A stretch of 62,090 bases of DNA from Providencia sp. (GCF_003533305.1 NZ_DOEH01000021.1:229941-292030), one strand, 5' to 3'. Positions 39,592 through 49,739 are shown, counted from the first letter of the stretch. Made by a program: numbers and translations. Notes: generated by a model not told the origin, from the letters alone.

Positions 39592-40089
39592 TTACTCAGC
39601 CATACTGTCAATCAATGCCATTTCATCGCTGGTCAGCAATTTTTCAATATCAACCAATATCAGCATGCGGTCATTAACCGTACCAAGACCGGTCAAATAT
39701 TGGGTCGATAACGTGACTGCAAAGTCAGGTGGCGCAGCAATTTGATCTTCGTTGAGAACCAACACATCTGAAACACCATCAACAACGATGCCAACCACTC
39801 TGTCTTTTAAATTCACGACAATCACGACAGTATTATCGTTATAAACCACATTTTCATGGGAGAATTTCACACGTAAATCAATAATAGGAATGATCACACC
39901 GCGCAGATTTGTTACACCTTTAATAAAATCTGGTGTATTAGCAATCCGAGTCACTTGTTCATAGCCTCGGATTTCCTGCACTTTTAAGATTTCAATTCCG
40001 TACTCTTCTTCCCCAAGAGTAAAAATGAGGTAACCTTCACCATTTTTTTCTTCATCAAGCTTATTTAAATCATCATCGAACATAGACAT
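39592..40089 (-). CDS. cheW: Chemotaxis coupling protein CheW
   Basis: 165 residues from the ATG eight bases after GAGG; an ATG two codons earlier is too close to the ribosome site. CheW couples receptors to CheA. Motifs: [38 protein letters not shown] and the VVDGVSDVL stretch. Last gene of the motA-motB-cheA-cheW block. Confidence 0.97.
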   Translation of the reverse strand: MSMFDDDLNKLDEEKNGEGYLIFTLGEEEYGIEILKVQEIRGYEQVTRIANTPDFIKGVTNLRGVIIPIIDLRVKFSHENVVYNDNTVVIVVNLKDRVVGIVVDGVSDVLVLNEDQIAAPPDFAVTLSTQYLTGLGTVNDRMLILVDIEKLLTSDEMALIDSMAE

Positions 40090-40104
40090 ATGCATGACCT
40101 CTAT

Positions 40105-42183
40105 TTAGTGCACCACAGGTTGTGAAACCTGCTGTTTCTTTTTAATCAAAATGCTGTTATTCATTTTTTGTAATTCAGCGACATCTAAAATCAACGCAAC
40201 TGAGCCGTCTCCCATAATTGTTGCAGCTGAAATACCCGGAATTTTGCGGTAATTACTTTCAACATTTTTCACAACGACTTGTTGCTGTCCTACTAGCTTA
40301 TCGACCAATAAAGCAAAACGATGACCTGCATTTTGGATAATCAGCACAATACTGTTATCTAAATTACGCTCAGCATTTTCAATGCTAAATACTTGATGTA
40401 ATTCAACTAATGGCAAATATTCACCACGTACTAATAACATTTTTTCTTCGCCCGCTAAGCGATAAATATCATCCTGACGCGGCTGTAATGTACTGATAAT
40501 TGAACTTAGCGGAACGATAAACACATCTTCTGCAACTTTGACGGACATGCCATCTAAAATAGCTAATGTGAGTGGCAGAAGAATACGAATAATAGTGCCC
40601 TTGCCTTCCGTAAAACCAATCTGGACACGACCACCCATATCTTGAATATTTCGTTTCACCACATCCATGCCAACCCCACGGCCAGAAACATCCGTGATGA
40701 CTTCAGCCGTTGAGAATCCTGGTGCCATAATGAGCATTGCCACTTCTTCATTGCTCATTGCATCGTGAACATTCATACCTTGGGAGCGAGCTTTAGCAAG
40801 AATGCGTGTTCGATTAAGCCCCGCACCATCATCACGCACTTCAATACAAATATTTCCGCTTTGATGTGATGCTGCAAGAGTCAAAGTACCCGATTCCCGC
40901 TTGCCATTAGCAAGACGAACCTCTGGTTTTTCAATCCCATGGTCAAGACTATTACGAACAAGGTGATTCAGTGGATCGACAATACGCTCTATCAAACTTT
41001 TATCTAATTCAGTTGCACTACCTTCCACTTTAAGTTCGATTTTTTTACCCAATTTCGAGGCAATATCACGAACCATGCGAGGAAAACGACTAAATACATA
41101 GTCCATTGGCATCATTCGAATTGACATAACAGACTCTTGTAGAGCTCTTGAATTGCGCTCTAACTGGACAATCGAGCCTAGCAAATCAGCATATTCATTT
41201 TGATCTACCTGCTGGCTATGTTGTGTCAACATGGATTGAATGATAACGAGCTCGCCAACAAGATTAATGAGTTGGTCAACTTTTTCGACAGCAACACGAA
41301 TACTGCTCGAGTCACCTTTTGGTTTAGTCACTGATGCTTTGCGTGTTACTGGCGCAGCTTCTTTTTCGATAACCTCAGCTTTAACGGCTTCGGCCTCAGC
41401 TTGAACCTCTATTTGGTCTGCCTGTTCATTAGCCTCTTCTTCGACAGCTTGAATATATGGCTGGCAATCGTCGAAACTAATTACTTCATGGCTAATTTGA
41501 GATTCATCCACAACAAAGCACAGTACACCGCAAACATCATCAATTTCGGTATTACTGCCGAGCCAAACTTGTAAGCTATTTTCAGTTTTTTCGGTGTGAT
41601 ACACAGTGCCAAATAATTCCAATTCATCGGCAAGCAAATCAACTTCAGTGGTTTTTAATTGTTGAAGCGTGATCATAAAATAATACGTATGTTCACTTTT
41701 CATCCCACAGGTTTGAGGTGCGTTCACAGATACTGCGGAATGTTCACTGTCAGACAATTGAGTTTCAGTTGACGCCAATGACGATACGGTTATTTCTTCG
41801 GCACGCTGCTCAACGCTGCTTAACACATCACAAATACGTTTAAACATTTCATCATCAGGTAATGAACTGTTTTTATATGCATCTAATTGCGATGCCATCA
41901 CATCTTTAGCATCTAAAAATATATCAATGATGTCAGGTGTTAATGTCAGCTGGTCGAGACGCGCCTTATCCAATAAATTTTCCAATGTATGAGTGGTATT
42001 TTGCAACTGAGTGAAACCAAAAGTTGCAGCTCCTCCTTTTATAGAATGAGCACTACGGAAAATGGCATTTAGCTGCTCGCTATCCGGGTCAAAAGGATCG
42101 AGCTCAAGTAAATGTTGTTCCATATCCCTGAGCAACTCATCGGCTTCATCGAAAAATGTTTGATAAAACTCGGTAATATCCAT
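40105..42183 (-). CDS. cheA: Chemotaxis histidine kinase CheA
   Basis: 692 residues from ATG 42183 (MDITEFYQTFFDEADELL); a GTG ten codons upstream is less likely. Domains in order: P1 with phospho-His46 (RSAHSIKGGAATFGF), P2 CheY/CheB-binding (about 160-245), an acidic Glu/Ala-rich linker, P3 dimerisation, P4 ATPase (HLVRNSLDHGIEKP, DDGAGL, SGRGVGMDVVK), and P5 CheW-like. Trans-phosphorylates CheY and CheB in response to receptor state. Confidence 0.97.
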   Translation of the reverse strand: MDITEFYQTFFDEADELLRDMEQHLLELDPFDPDSEQLNAIFRSAHSIKGGAATFGFTQLQNTTHTLENLLDKARLDQLTLTPDIIDIFLDAKDVMASQLDAYKNSSLPDDEMFKRICDVLSSVEQRAEEITVSSLASTETQLSDSEHSAVSVNAPQTCGMKSEHTYYFMITLQQLKTTEVDLLADELELFGTVYHTEKTENSLQVWLGSNTEIDDVCGVLCFVVDESQISHEVISFDDCQPYIQAVEEEANEQADQIEVQAEAEAVKAEVIEKEAAPVTRKASVTKPKGDSSSIRVAVEKVDQLINLVGELVIIQSMLTQHSQQVDQNEYADLLGSIVQLERNSRALQESVMSIRMMPMDYVFSRFPRMVRDIASKLGKKIELKVEGSATELDKSLIERIVDPLNHLVRNSLDHGIEKPEVRLANGKRESGTLTLAASHQSGNICIEVRDDGAGLNRTRILAKARSQGMNVHDAMSNEEVAMLIMAPGFSTAEVITDVSGRGVGMDVVKRNIQDMGGRVQIGFTEGKGTIIRILLPLTLAILDGMSVKVAEDVFIVPLSSIISTLQPRQDDIYRLAGEEKMLLVRGEYLPLVELHQVFSIENAERNLDNSIVLIIQNAGHRFALLVDKLVGQQQVVVKNVESNYRKIPGISAATIMGDGSVALILDVAELQKMNNSILIKKKQQVSQPVVH

Positions 42184-42291
42184 GGTTTTTATCCAGTTTC
42201 GCTTAGGTTTCACTTAACGCTGACTGCCGGAACATCCGGCAGTACAACTAAAATAGATTAATATTCAAATAGTCTTTGTAAATCAGTGCAT

Positions 42292-43212
42292 TTATTGCTG
42301 AACTTTTACAGTGACTACTTCATTGGTTGCCGGTACTGGCTCGCGTTTTATCACTTTATTTAGCACATCATTTATGGGTGTTGCCCCATCGTATTCACGT
42401 AAAATTTGTTTCGTTTCTTCATCATTTAAAACAATAATACTTATCCTGCGATTTATTGGTGCAAGACCATGTTCTTTATCTAAATGAATAGACGCAGCCA
42501 TCCCAACAACTCGCAATACTTTGTTTTCATTCATTCCACCACGTATTAATTCGCGACGTGATGCATTTGCCCTATCAGAGGAAAGCTCCCAGTTGCTATA
42601 ATTTGCACCGTTAGCGTAAGGCAAATCATCGGTATGCCCTGAAATACTGATCCGATTTGGTACATCATCAAGCAACGGTGCAATTGCACGTAAGATATCT
42701 CGCATATAAGGCTCGACAGTGGCAGAACCCACTTTAAACATAGGTCGATTTTCACTATCAACAATTTGAATACGTAAACCGTCGTTAATCATGTCAATAA
42801 GTAAATGAGGCTTCAATTCATTAAGGCGAGGGTCATTTAAAATCGCTTGCTCGAGTGATTTTTTAAGTTTTTCAAAACGATAATTAGCATCACCATCAGT
42901 GAGAGAGTTCGGCTCAGGTAAAACATCACCATCACGATAAATAGGATCTTTGCCGCCCCCCGGAATTGGGTTTGTCGCATCACCACTTTTTTTACCCGGA
43001 TTAATTGCGGTACTCAGTGGCGTTCTAAAATATTCAGCAATTTGTGTTAATTCTTGAGGACTTGAAATCGAAATAAGCCACATCACCAAAAAAAATGCCA
43101 TCATTGCTGTCATAAAATCAGCATAAGCAATTTTCCATGAGCCGCCATGCCCACCTTGATGATGTGAAGCACGTTTTTTGACTCGAATTATTTGAGGGTT
43201 ATTGGCTGCCAT
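42292..43212 (-). CDS. motB: Flagellar stator protein MotB
   Basis: 306 residues. Short cytoplasmic N-terminus, one membrane helix carrying the proton-accepting Asp32 ([16 protein letters not shown]), plug and linker, and a C-terminal OmpA-like peptidoglycan-binding domain (about 150-260, [13 protein letters not shown]). With MotA it forms the proton-driven stator. Seven bases after motA. Confidence 0.97.
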   Translation of the reverse strand: MAANNPQIIRVKKRASHHQGGHGGSWKIAYADFMTAMMAFFLVMWLISISSPQELTQIAEYFRTPLSTAINPGKKSGDATNPIPGGGKDPIYRDGDVLPEPNSLTDGDANYRFEKLKKSLEQAILNDPRLNELKPHLLIDMINDGLRIQIVDSENRPMFKVGSATVEPYMRDILRAIAPLLDDVPNRISISGHTDDLPYANGANYSNWELSSDRANASRRELIRGGMNENKVLRVVGMAASIHLDKEHGLAPINRRISIIVLNDEETKQILREYDGATPINDVLNKVIKREPVPATNEVVTVKVQQ

Positions 43213-43219
43213 CGACCGA

Positions 43220-44107
43220 TTACTCCTCGCTCGATTCTTGAGCGCGATTGCCTATTTTCACTTCACGAACTTTATCTTCAAGCTCCAAAAATGAAGGTCT
43301 ATCGGCACTAAACAATACTTTACGTCCGAACTCTACGGCGATTTGTGGCGCATAACCTTGCAATGCAGACAGGAAAGTGACTTTAATGCACTCCATCATT
43401 TTTAACTGTTCGCCACTGCGCAAGCGGATCAATGAAGCTAACGGTAAAATAAAACCATAAGCCACTAAAATACCTAAGAATGTACCGACCATTGCATGAG
43501 CAATTAATGCACCAAGCTCACCTGCGGGCCTATCGGCTGAACCCAAAGCATTTACTACCCCCAAAACAGCCGCAACAATACCAAAAGCAGGCATAGAGTC
43601 GCCGACCATGTTTAAGCCGGATGCAGGGACTTCATTTTCTTGGCGAAAGGTTTCTAATTCTTCATCCATCAATGCTTCTATTTCATGACTTTGCAAATTA
43701 CTTGTCACCATCAGACGCAAATAATCAACAATGAACATCAATGTAGATTCATCTTTTAAAATTCGAGGATATTGCGAAAAGATTTCGCTTTCTCTCGGAT
43801 TCTCAATATCTTTTTCAAGCGCAAGTAGACCTTGCTGACGGGATTTATTGAGTAATTGAAATAACAATGCCATTAGATCCATCGACATTGCTTTGTTATA
43901 GGAGGAACGACGGAAAAGGCGCGGCAATACTTTACATAATGCAATAATCGATTTACCACTGTTACCGACTACAAAGGCACCTAAACCCGCACCTAAAATA
44001 ATAACAAATTCAGCCGGTTGATATAGCGCGCCTAAATGGCCGCCAACCATTAAATAACCGCCAATTACGGCAACTGTAACAATGATATACCCGATGAGTA
44101 TTAACAC
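43220..44107 (-). CDS. motA: Flagellar stator protein MotA
   Basis: 295 residues when started at GTG 44107 ([10 protein letters not shown], aligning to E. coli MLILLGYLVV, also 295 aa), with GGGA five bases upstream. A longer frame exists but would begin in the flhC-motA gap. Four membrane helices, with a cytoplasmic loop holding the charged rotor-contact region ([20 protein letters not shown]) and the [18 protein letters not shown] pore helix. Its sigma-28-type promoter lies inside flhC. Confidence 0.96.
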   Translation of the reverse strand: MLILIGYIIVTVAVIGGYLMVGGHLGALYQPAEFVIILGAGLGAFVVGNSGKSIIALCKVLPRLFRRSSYNKAMSMDLMALLFQLLNKSRQQGLLALEKDIENPRESEIFSQYPRILKDESTLMFIVDYLRLMVTSNLQSHEIEALMDEELETFRQENEVPASGLNMVGDSMPAFGIVAAVLGVVNALGSADRPAGELGALIAHAMVGTFLGILVAYGFILPLASLIRLRSGEQLKMMECIKVTFLSALQGYAPQIAVEFGRKVLFSADRPSFLELEDKVREVKIGNRAQESSEE

Positions 44108-44165
44108 AATATTCCCTTTCACTCCGTTGGTTAACAGATGGCAGTCAAAGGGAATATTAGGAACG

Positions 44166-44187
44166 ACAGGCAAATAATTTTGCCTGT
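44166..44187. terminator. Perfect hairpin between flhC and motA
   Basis: ACAGGCAAA, loop TAAT, TTTGCCTGT on the plus strand: a 9-base perfect stem, 18 bases after the flhC stop. No T-tract follows on the minus strand, so it may be an mRNA-stabilising or attenuating element that separates flhDC from motA. Confidence 0.45.
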
Positions 44188-44204
44188 AAACCAAATCAAT
44201 CCAA

Positions 44205-44795
44205 TTACATCACCGCTTTGGTAATGCCATCCTGTCGATATAGCGTAATATCGGCGAGATCTTCGGAAAGTTTACGTTTTTTTATTGCACGTGATGGTGG
44301 CTGGCACAAACTGCAAGTAAAACTATTTTCAGGGATATGCGCATAGGTGATAAATGACCCACTACAACAGCGACAATCGGAACGCTGCAACATACCACTT
44401 TCAACAAATCTAACTAACGTCCAAGCGCGGGTTAATGCTAATAATGGTTCTTCTCCTGGCGCTGGCGCACACTGTTCTAAATAAAGACGATATGCTTTCA
44501 ATATTGCATCAACACCTTGGCAATAGCCACTTTTCAATAAAAATTGGTATGCATTATAAAACATAGATGAATGTATATTCTGTTCCCACGTCATAAACCA
44601 ATCTGTTGAAAAAGGTAACATTCCCTTTGGTGGTGGGCATCCTCTTAGCTCTTTGTACAAACGAACTAATCGTCCGCGACTGATTTGGGTTTCACTTTCT
44701 AGCATCTGGAGGCGAGCACCTAACGAGATCAATTCCATCGCTAAGCGAATATCATTAGCCTCTTTAACAATACTTTTTTCAGCTATGGTGCTCAT
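44205..44795 (-). CDS. flhC: Flagellar master regulator subunit FlhC
   Basis: 196 residues. Partner of FlhD in the FlhD4C2 activator of class II promoters. Zinc site with two Cys pairs (CRC in SDCRCCSG, and CSLC in FTCSLCQPP). The N-terminal DNA-binding half is typical ([20 protein letters not shown]). Start overlaps the flhD stop (ATGA). The 3' end also encodes the motA promoter. Confidence 0.97.
   Translation of the reverse strand: MSTIAEKSIVKEANDIRLAMELISLGARLQMLESETQISRGRLVRLYKELRGCPPPKGMLPFSTDWFMTWEQNIHSSMFYNAYQFLLKSGYCQGVDAILKAYRLYLEQCAPAPGEEPLLALTRAWTLVRFVESGMLQRSDCRCCSGSFITYAHIPENSFTCSLCQPPSRAIKKRKLSEDLADITLYRQDGITKAVM
44248..44274 (-). promoter_or_regulatory. Sigma-28 (FliA) promoter for motAB-cheAW inside flhC
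   Basis: On the minus strand TAAACTTT, 11 bases, GCCGATAT: one mismatch in each block against TAAAGTTT-N11-GCCGATAA. It lies within the last codons of flhC, 141 bases before the motA GTG. In E. coli motA is also a class III gene; the position inside coding sequence is the notable point. Confidence 0.7.
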
Positions 44796-45142
44796 CTTTT
44801 TCTCGCTATATTAGTCTCGCCCTCATTATGCTTTTGCAGTAATCGAGTCGAAAGTAAGATACCCGTATGAATTTGTTGTAAATCATCAACCCTAGAATCA
44901 CGTGTTAGTGTCTCTATCGTATCGCTGTTCTCAAATCTAAACTGACAGATTAGCTGGTTTGTTTCCGCTAATTTGACTAATTGAGAAAGAGAAAGATCTG
45001 CTAAAGTAGTTGCCATTGCATCAGAGATACCGAGACGAAACATGGCAGAGGCTTTTTCTTGAGAGATAAGTTTTTGAGCTAACAGCAAATATGAGAGGTT
45101 AATATCGTATATATGCTTCAGAAAATCTGTCGTCGTACTCAT
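44792..45142 (-). CDS. flhD: Flagellar master regulator subunit FlhD
   Basis: 116 residues from the ATG preceded by AAGGA ([20 protein letters not shown]); a longer start adds ten basic residues and lacks support. Dimerising, FlhC-binding subunit of the class I master regulator. Motifs: [34 protein letters not shown]. It has an unusually long gene-free upstream region (45143-46799). Confidence 0.97.
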   Translation of the reverse strand: MSTTTDFLKHIYDINLSYLLLAQKLISQEKASAMFRLGISDAMATTLADLSLSQLVKLAETNQLICQFRFENSDTIETLTRDSRVDDLQQIHTGILLSTRLLQKHNEGETNIARKR

Positions 45143-45680
45143 TTTTTTTCCTTTCCGAATATTTATCAACATCTGTGTGCAAAAAGAACAAATATGAAAT
45201 TAAAAGTATTGTATGAACTGATTTTTTTAAATATTAAACGTTATTAAATTAGGTAATCGTATTCCATTACGTTCCCATGTTTTCCGTTAGTTAATACCCA
45301 ATTTGGAGTATAAAAGTACAATATTTCAAATCTTAAATTAAATACATTTCCTGAATACCTACAAACAATAAATAGCGACTAAAAAATTAGCATTTCCACT
45401 AAAAGTGGGAATATACCGATATCATTATTAGTCGTTAATTATTATGCACCACTAAATTAACTATTCAAGATACTTATGTTTCTTTTTATCTGATTAGACT
45501 AATTACCCATCCATACATTAGAAAATCTTTATTAAACCTATATATTGCCCCACCTTATCCGAAATATTCGCGACATTTTGGATCGACTTAAACTAAATGG
45601 TAGGATTTTAATCAATACATTTACTCTTTTAAGGTGATTAAGAAGGTAAAAAGACCAATCACAACTTCAAGAACGGCATA

Positions 45681-45694
45681 TTGATCTAGATCAA
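45681..45694. promoter_or_regulatory. Candidate FNR-binding site upstream of flhDC
   Basis: TTGATCTAGATCAA is a perfect 14-base palindrome and an exact match to the FNR consensus TTGAT-N4-ATCAA. It lies 539 bases upstream of the flhD ATG. Its distance to the unknown flhD transcription start is not known; oxygen control of motility is inference. Confidence 0.5.
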
Positions 45695-46741
45695 TAGTTA
45701 TTATTAAGAAACTGAACTGCCTTTATTCTGAATTCACTACTATCGGCAGGATTGGAATAAAATTTAGCCATTAATTTTCAATTTATTTGCTTAAACCTTT
45801 AACTATTCTTAAAAAGAATTCATAACTAGTTATTCTATTAAAAAAAATCAATTACTTTGATTCATAGTGAAACCTTACAAATTTGATAAGTAAGCCTTAA
45901 CAGTTGTAATGAGCTGAAAATTTAATTGGATTAATTAAATTAATTAAAATTGTGATTTTTTAAATTTACTGAGTTTTAATTTAGCTTATAGTTGTTAATT
46001 GAATTTAATTATTTAACTCACTATTCCCACTTTTATTTTGTTAATATTTCATTACAACTTGACTATAAACAAATTAATTTTTTTATTTTTTCATCAAATG
46101 ACCCAAAAAATATTTTTTTAATAAAAAGATCAACCTACGAAGACTGCAATCATTAACATTCAACTTAAAAAGTAAAAAACAAATGAGACGTACGTTCCTT
46201 TTTCTATATGTTTTCCATATGATTTTTAATTCATCGAAAGATGACTAAAATAAAAAACGCATATCTAGTGCAAGCCCGTAATTTTACTTAGCACCTATCA
46301 TATTGACTGTTTCAATTTAATCAAAATAATAACAATAGTGATAATATCATTTGTTCACTATATACTTTTATTTTAACAAAATACTCAATAACGTTCTCAA
46401 CCTTAAGTAAGATTGCGTAAATCAATTAAACTTAATGCTCCGATATTTTTATTTTTTTATAAAAACTCAAAAAATATAAAAATCGTATCAAAAGCATATT
46501 TAATATTTTTAATGAGGAATTTTTTTTGTTAAAACTGAGACTTATTTCACATTTAATCTCACTCTTTCCTAATAGTTTCCAAATAAAACTATTTCATAAT
46601 GTATCTGTTTTAAGTGTTATAGCTCAGAAAATAGCCATATGATTTGCTATCATGGATTTAAGTTATATCGACTAAAGATTAACCAGATGCTTTAGACTAA
46701 ATATATTATACTCATAGCCCCGTATGGCAGAATTCATACCA

Positions 46742-46756
46742 TGTAACCATGTTACA
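46742..46756. promoter_or_regulatory. Palindromic operator candidate before the hicB-like gene
   Basis: TGTAACCATGTTACA: perfect 6-base arms TGTAAC/GTTACA around CAT, 43 bases before the start codon. HicB proteins with a DNA-binding C-terminus bind such sites to repress their own gene; here that is inference. Confidence 0.4.
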
Positions 46757-46799
46757 GCTCTGTCATTTTCGCTTTAACGCACCAATAATAGGGACTAAT

Positions 46800-47240
46800 A
46801 TGTTTAGTTATTTAGCAACTGTAGAGTACATAGAAGAAGAAGGAACCTATGAAATTAGCTATTGTGATTTTCCTGAAATACAAGGCGTCACATTTAGCAA
46901 AGAAAACATTGAACTTGAAGCAGAGGAAACATTAACAGCAGCAATTGCGGAGTTGATTACATCACGACTACCAGTCCCAAGCCCTTCAGTCAGCACTGAA
47001 GATGCCTTTATCGTTTATTTACCAATCCTAAGTTGTTTAAAAATCGCACTAAGTAACGCTATTATAGAAACAAATACACGTAAAAGTGACCTAGCGCGCA
47101 AGCTTAATATCAATGCTCAGCAAATTGAAAGGCTACTTGATATCCATTACGCTTCAAAAATAGAAGCGTTAGAACAGGCACTTTATCTATTAGGCTATGA
47201 TGCATCAGTAACCGTTACGAAAAGAGCTAGTTTAGAATAA
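46800..47240 (+). CDS. HicB-family antitoxin-like protein (orphan)
   Basis: 146 residues from ATG 46800 behind AGGGA; a longer in-frame ATG at 46749 lacks a ribosome site. N-terminal HicB partial RNase-H fold (FSYLATVEYIEEEGTYEISY, then CDFPEIQGVTFSKE). C-terminal helix-turn-helix with TRKSDLARKLNINAQQIERL and a LEQALYLLGYDASV end. HicB normally neutralises the HicA mRNA interferase, but no HicA frame is visible on either side. It may act as a solitary regulator. Ends at a strong terminator. Confidence 0.8.
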   Translation: MFSYLATVEYIEEEGTYEISYCDFPEIQGVTFSKENIELEAEETLTAAIAELITSRLPVPSPSVSTEDAFIVYLPILSCLKIALSNAIIETNTRKSDLARKLNINAQQIERLLDIHYASKIEALEQALYLLGYDASVTVTKRASLE

Positions 47241-48025
47241 TAAAACATACTTTTTAGCCATAATTATTAGTTTTCATCAAAAAAATACCTAATAAGTAGT
47301 AATCTAAAATAGACTAATAAGAATCTAATATTTATATTAAGCGCGCACCCACTTTATTAATTAATCAAATTCTGCTGATTAAACAGGCTATTTTAATAGT
47401 CTGTTTAATTTTTGTTTGTTTTTAATATTATTATTGTTACTAATTTTGGTGTTTTAAATATAATTAATCGCCATTAATCCATTATCTTTAAAAAAACCAG
47501 ACTACAAATTAAAACAAACGATTAACTTAAGTATTTTTTAAAGCGCTACTTATGACAAAAATGCTCAATTTGAAAAAACTCAAAGCAGAATTTTAATCCT
47601 AAAATATTACAAATTGCCCAATAACTCACCGAAATAACTAGTAATATCAATGCAGGAGCTTAGTTTAGATGGTTTGGTGTTGGTTGGTTTATCAGAAATG
47701 AGTTGGCTTATTCTATGAATGTAGTGCTTAACAAGACTTGATGTTAATAAATAAAACAAAGTATACCCATGAATCATTAACAGGATTAATAACATAAATC
47801 CCGTAACCAATTGAATTTTAAATATAATTAATTTTATACTTTGACGTAAAACTAAATAGATTCAATAGATAAATGAGAAGTAGATAGGTGTTATAACTCT
47901 CAATGCCACTATGATCGTTAAAAAGTGTCAAGGAGTTTAACAATTACAAAGAACTAACTCATGGTATACAAAACTATATGTGATTCACTCGAAAAAAGCG
48001 CCTCACAGGCAATTAATATCTATAA
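47241..48025. other. Gene-poor stretch between hicB-like gene and small lipoprotein
   Basis: Apart from the terminator at 47378-47418, nothing firm. A minus-strand frame at 47607-47795 could encode a ~62-residue peptide with one hydrophobic segment (LLILLMIHGYTLFYLLTSSL), but it has no clear ribosome site and no recognised family. Confidence 0.3.
47378..47418 (+). terminator. Strong terminator after hicB-like gene
   Basis: ATTAAACAGGCTA (47378-47390) pairs with TAGTCTGTTTAAT (47397-47409) with one G-T wobble, followed by TTTTTGTTTG. It lies 138 bases after the stop. Confidence 0.7.
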
Positions 48026-48256
48026 TTAATACCGCTCAAAAACGCTATAATCCGGCCTCTCACCTCTCATAACAGCTCGTTGCTGTTCATGTACAGCTTC
48101 TCTATCAGCTCTTTTTTGTTCAGATGAGCGAGAATCTTTATGCTGCTTTGGCCATTTGGAATTATTTGGCCATTTTGAGTTATTTGGCTCAAATGTCGTC
48201 GACGATGAACACCCTGTGATTATAAACAGACAAACTAGTGAGTAGATTAATTTCAT
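48026..48256 (-). CDS. Small lipoprotein
   Basis: 76 residues from the ATG at 48256 (MKLIYSLVCLFIITGCSSS). Signal peptide with lipobox ITGC, so lipidated at about Cys16. The mature part is short, charged and low-complexity, with a tandem NNSKWP/NNSKWP duplication also visible in the DNA (about 48146-48182), then a basic/acidic helix ending DYSVFERY. Function unknown; resembles many short enterobacterial lipoproteins of no assigned role. An upstream ATG five codons earlier is possible. Confidence 0.6.
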   Translation of the reverse strand: MKLIYSLVCLFIITGCSSSTTFEPNNSKWPNNSKWPKQHKDSRSSEQKRADREAVHEQQRAVMRGERPDYSVFERY

Positions 48257-48617
48257 TATGATTATTGACATATCTTACGATTAACAAAAACGAAACTTAT
48301 CAAATTTGAAATTTGATGACAACCACAAATATTTTATGGTGATAGTCATTATTAGATAAAAATAGAGCTTTAAGCGATAACCACCAATTTCTAACTCTCC
48401 ATAAAAATTGAGTGCATTTTTAGATATCAGTCACGATACGTCAACCAAGGATAAGAGTAACAAAAAGTGAATAGGCATTAATGTGAAGTTTGACGTTAAT
48501 GCCTGTCCTGCGGATATTCCCACAAAAGTTATTGACCGGTATTTGACGCCAAACAAAAATATGACGGTGCATTACTTCTATAATTACCAACTTATTTACT
48601 AATATAGATGTGCTCAC
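48257..48617. other. Intergenic upstream of roxA and the small lipoprotein
   Basis: 361 bases between divergent genes. It must contain both promoters. No clear operator, repeat or RNA gene was recognised. Confidence 0.35.
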
Positions 48618-49739
48618 ATGGTTAACAAACTAAATCTTAACTGGCCTGAATTTTTAGAAAAATACTGGCAGAAAAAACCCGTTGTATTGAAAAATGCATT
48701 TCCTAATTTTGCCGACCCTATCACACCAGATGAACTGGCTGGCTTGGCCATGGAGCCGGAAGTTGACAGTCGACTTGTCAGCTTCATAGATAACAAATGG
48801 GAAGCGAGTCACGGTCCGTTTGAGGACTACAGCGAATTAGGCGAAAAAGGATGGTCATTACTGGTACAGGCCGTCAACCATTGGCATATGTCTGCCGCTG
48901 AACTGGTGAAACCGTTCCGAGTATTGCCTGAGTGGCGTCTTGATGACTTAATGATCTCCTATTCGGTGCCTGGAGGTGGTGTCGGGCCGCATATTGATAA
49001 CTATGATGTTTTCATCATCCAAGGAATGGGACGCCGCCGCTGGCGTGTGGGCGATGCCCTCCCAATGCGTCAGTTCTGCTCACATCCTGCATTATTGCAT
49101 GTCGATCCCTTTGAGCCAATTATTGACGTGGAAATGGCACCGGGAGATATTCTGTATATTCCACCAGGATTCCCTCACGATGGTTTCACTTTCGAAGATA
49201 CCATGAACTATTCTGTCGGCTTTCGCGGACCGACTGGACGTGATCTGCTGAGCAGTTTTGCAGACTACGTACTGGAACAGGATCTGGGTGGGGTAAATTA
49301 TGGAGATCCTGACCTGACAGTGCGCGAAAATGCGGGAACCATGGAAACTCATGAGGTTGAAAGCCTACGTGCCATGATGATTGAAATGATCAACAAGCCT
49401 GGTGATTTTGAACAGTGGTTAGGCCGTTTTGCAACCACCCCACGCCATGAGCTGGATATTGCACCTGCGGAACCACCGTATCAGCCGGAAGAAGTTCTGA
49501 GCGCCCTGAATGCCGGTGAAAAACTGATACGACTGAGCGGCCTGCGTGTCATGCGTGCCGGAGAACATTTCTTCGTTAATACAGAAGGCTGGATTACCAC
49601 AGAAATGAAAGGTGCAGATATATTGTGCCAGCTTACGGAAGTCGGAATGAATGAACTCGGTGAAGCGCTAGAGAACCCAGTTTTTGTCGCAGAATTAACA
49701 GAATTTATCAATCAAGGATATTGGTACTTCGAAGAATAA
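48618..49739 (+). CDS. roxA: Ribosomal protein uL16 arginine 3-hydroxylase RoxA (YcfD)
   Basis: 373 residues, same as E. coli YcfD. JmjC-type Fe(II)/2-oxoglutarate oxygenase that hydroxylates an arginine of ribosomal protein L16. The metal triad is complete: His125 and Asp127 in GPHIDNYD, His187 in PPGFPHDGF. The winged-helix C-terminal domain is present (about 300-373). Base composition is visibly more GC-rich than the flanking genes. A single gene, ending at its own terminator (49760-49784). Confidence 0.95.
   Translation: MVNKLNLNWPEFLEKYWQKKPVVLKNAFPNFADPITPDELAGLAMEPEVDSRLVSFIDNKWEASHGPFEDYSELGEKGWSLLVQAVNHWHMSAAELVKPFRVLPEWRLDDLMISYSVPGGGVGPHIDNYDVFIIQGMGRRRWRVGDALPMRQFCSHPALLHVDPFEPIIDVEMAPGDILYIPPGFPHDGFTFEDTMNYSVGFRGPTGRDLLSSFADYVLEQDLGGVNYGDPDLTVRENAGTMETHEVESLRAMMIEMINKPGDFEQWLGRFATTPRHELDIAPAEPPYQPEEVLSALNAGEKLIRLSGLRVMRAGEHFFVNTEGWITTEMKGADILCQLTEVGMNELGEALENPVFVAELTEFINQGYWYFEE

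Larger units (their letters stand above)
45143..46799. promoter_or_regulatory. 1.66 kb gene-free region upstream of flhDC
   Basis: Very AT-rich with no credible coding frame on either strand. In enterics the flhDC leader and promoter region integrates many regulators, and swarming relatives such as Proteus are known for long ones. Visible elements are an FNR-type palindrome (45681-45694), a widely spaced 14-base inverted repeat (45400-45413 and 46022-46035) and a palindrome near the hicB-like start (46742-46756). Promoter positions could not be fixed by eye. Confidence 0.5.

Noticed and set aside
41340..41460. Repeat or low-complexity insertion in cheA
   Set aside because: The Glu/Ala-rich stretch is the normal variable linker between the P2 and P3 domains of CheA.
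45143..46799. Possible undetected genes in the flhDC upstream region
   Set aside because: No frame of useful length with a ribosome site and reasonable codon use was seen on either strand; better treated as regulatory DNA.
47607..47795. Small membrane peptide gene on the minus strand
   Set aside because: One hydrophobic segment but no clear ribosome site or family and a very AT-rich setting; not supported enough for a gene call.
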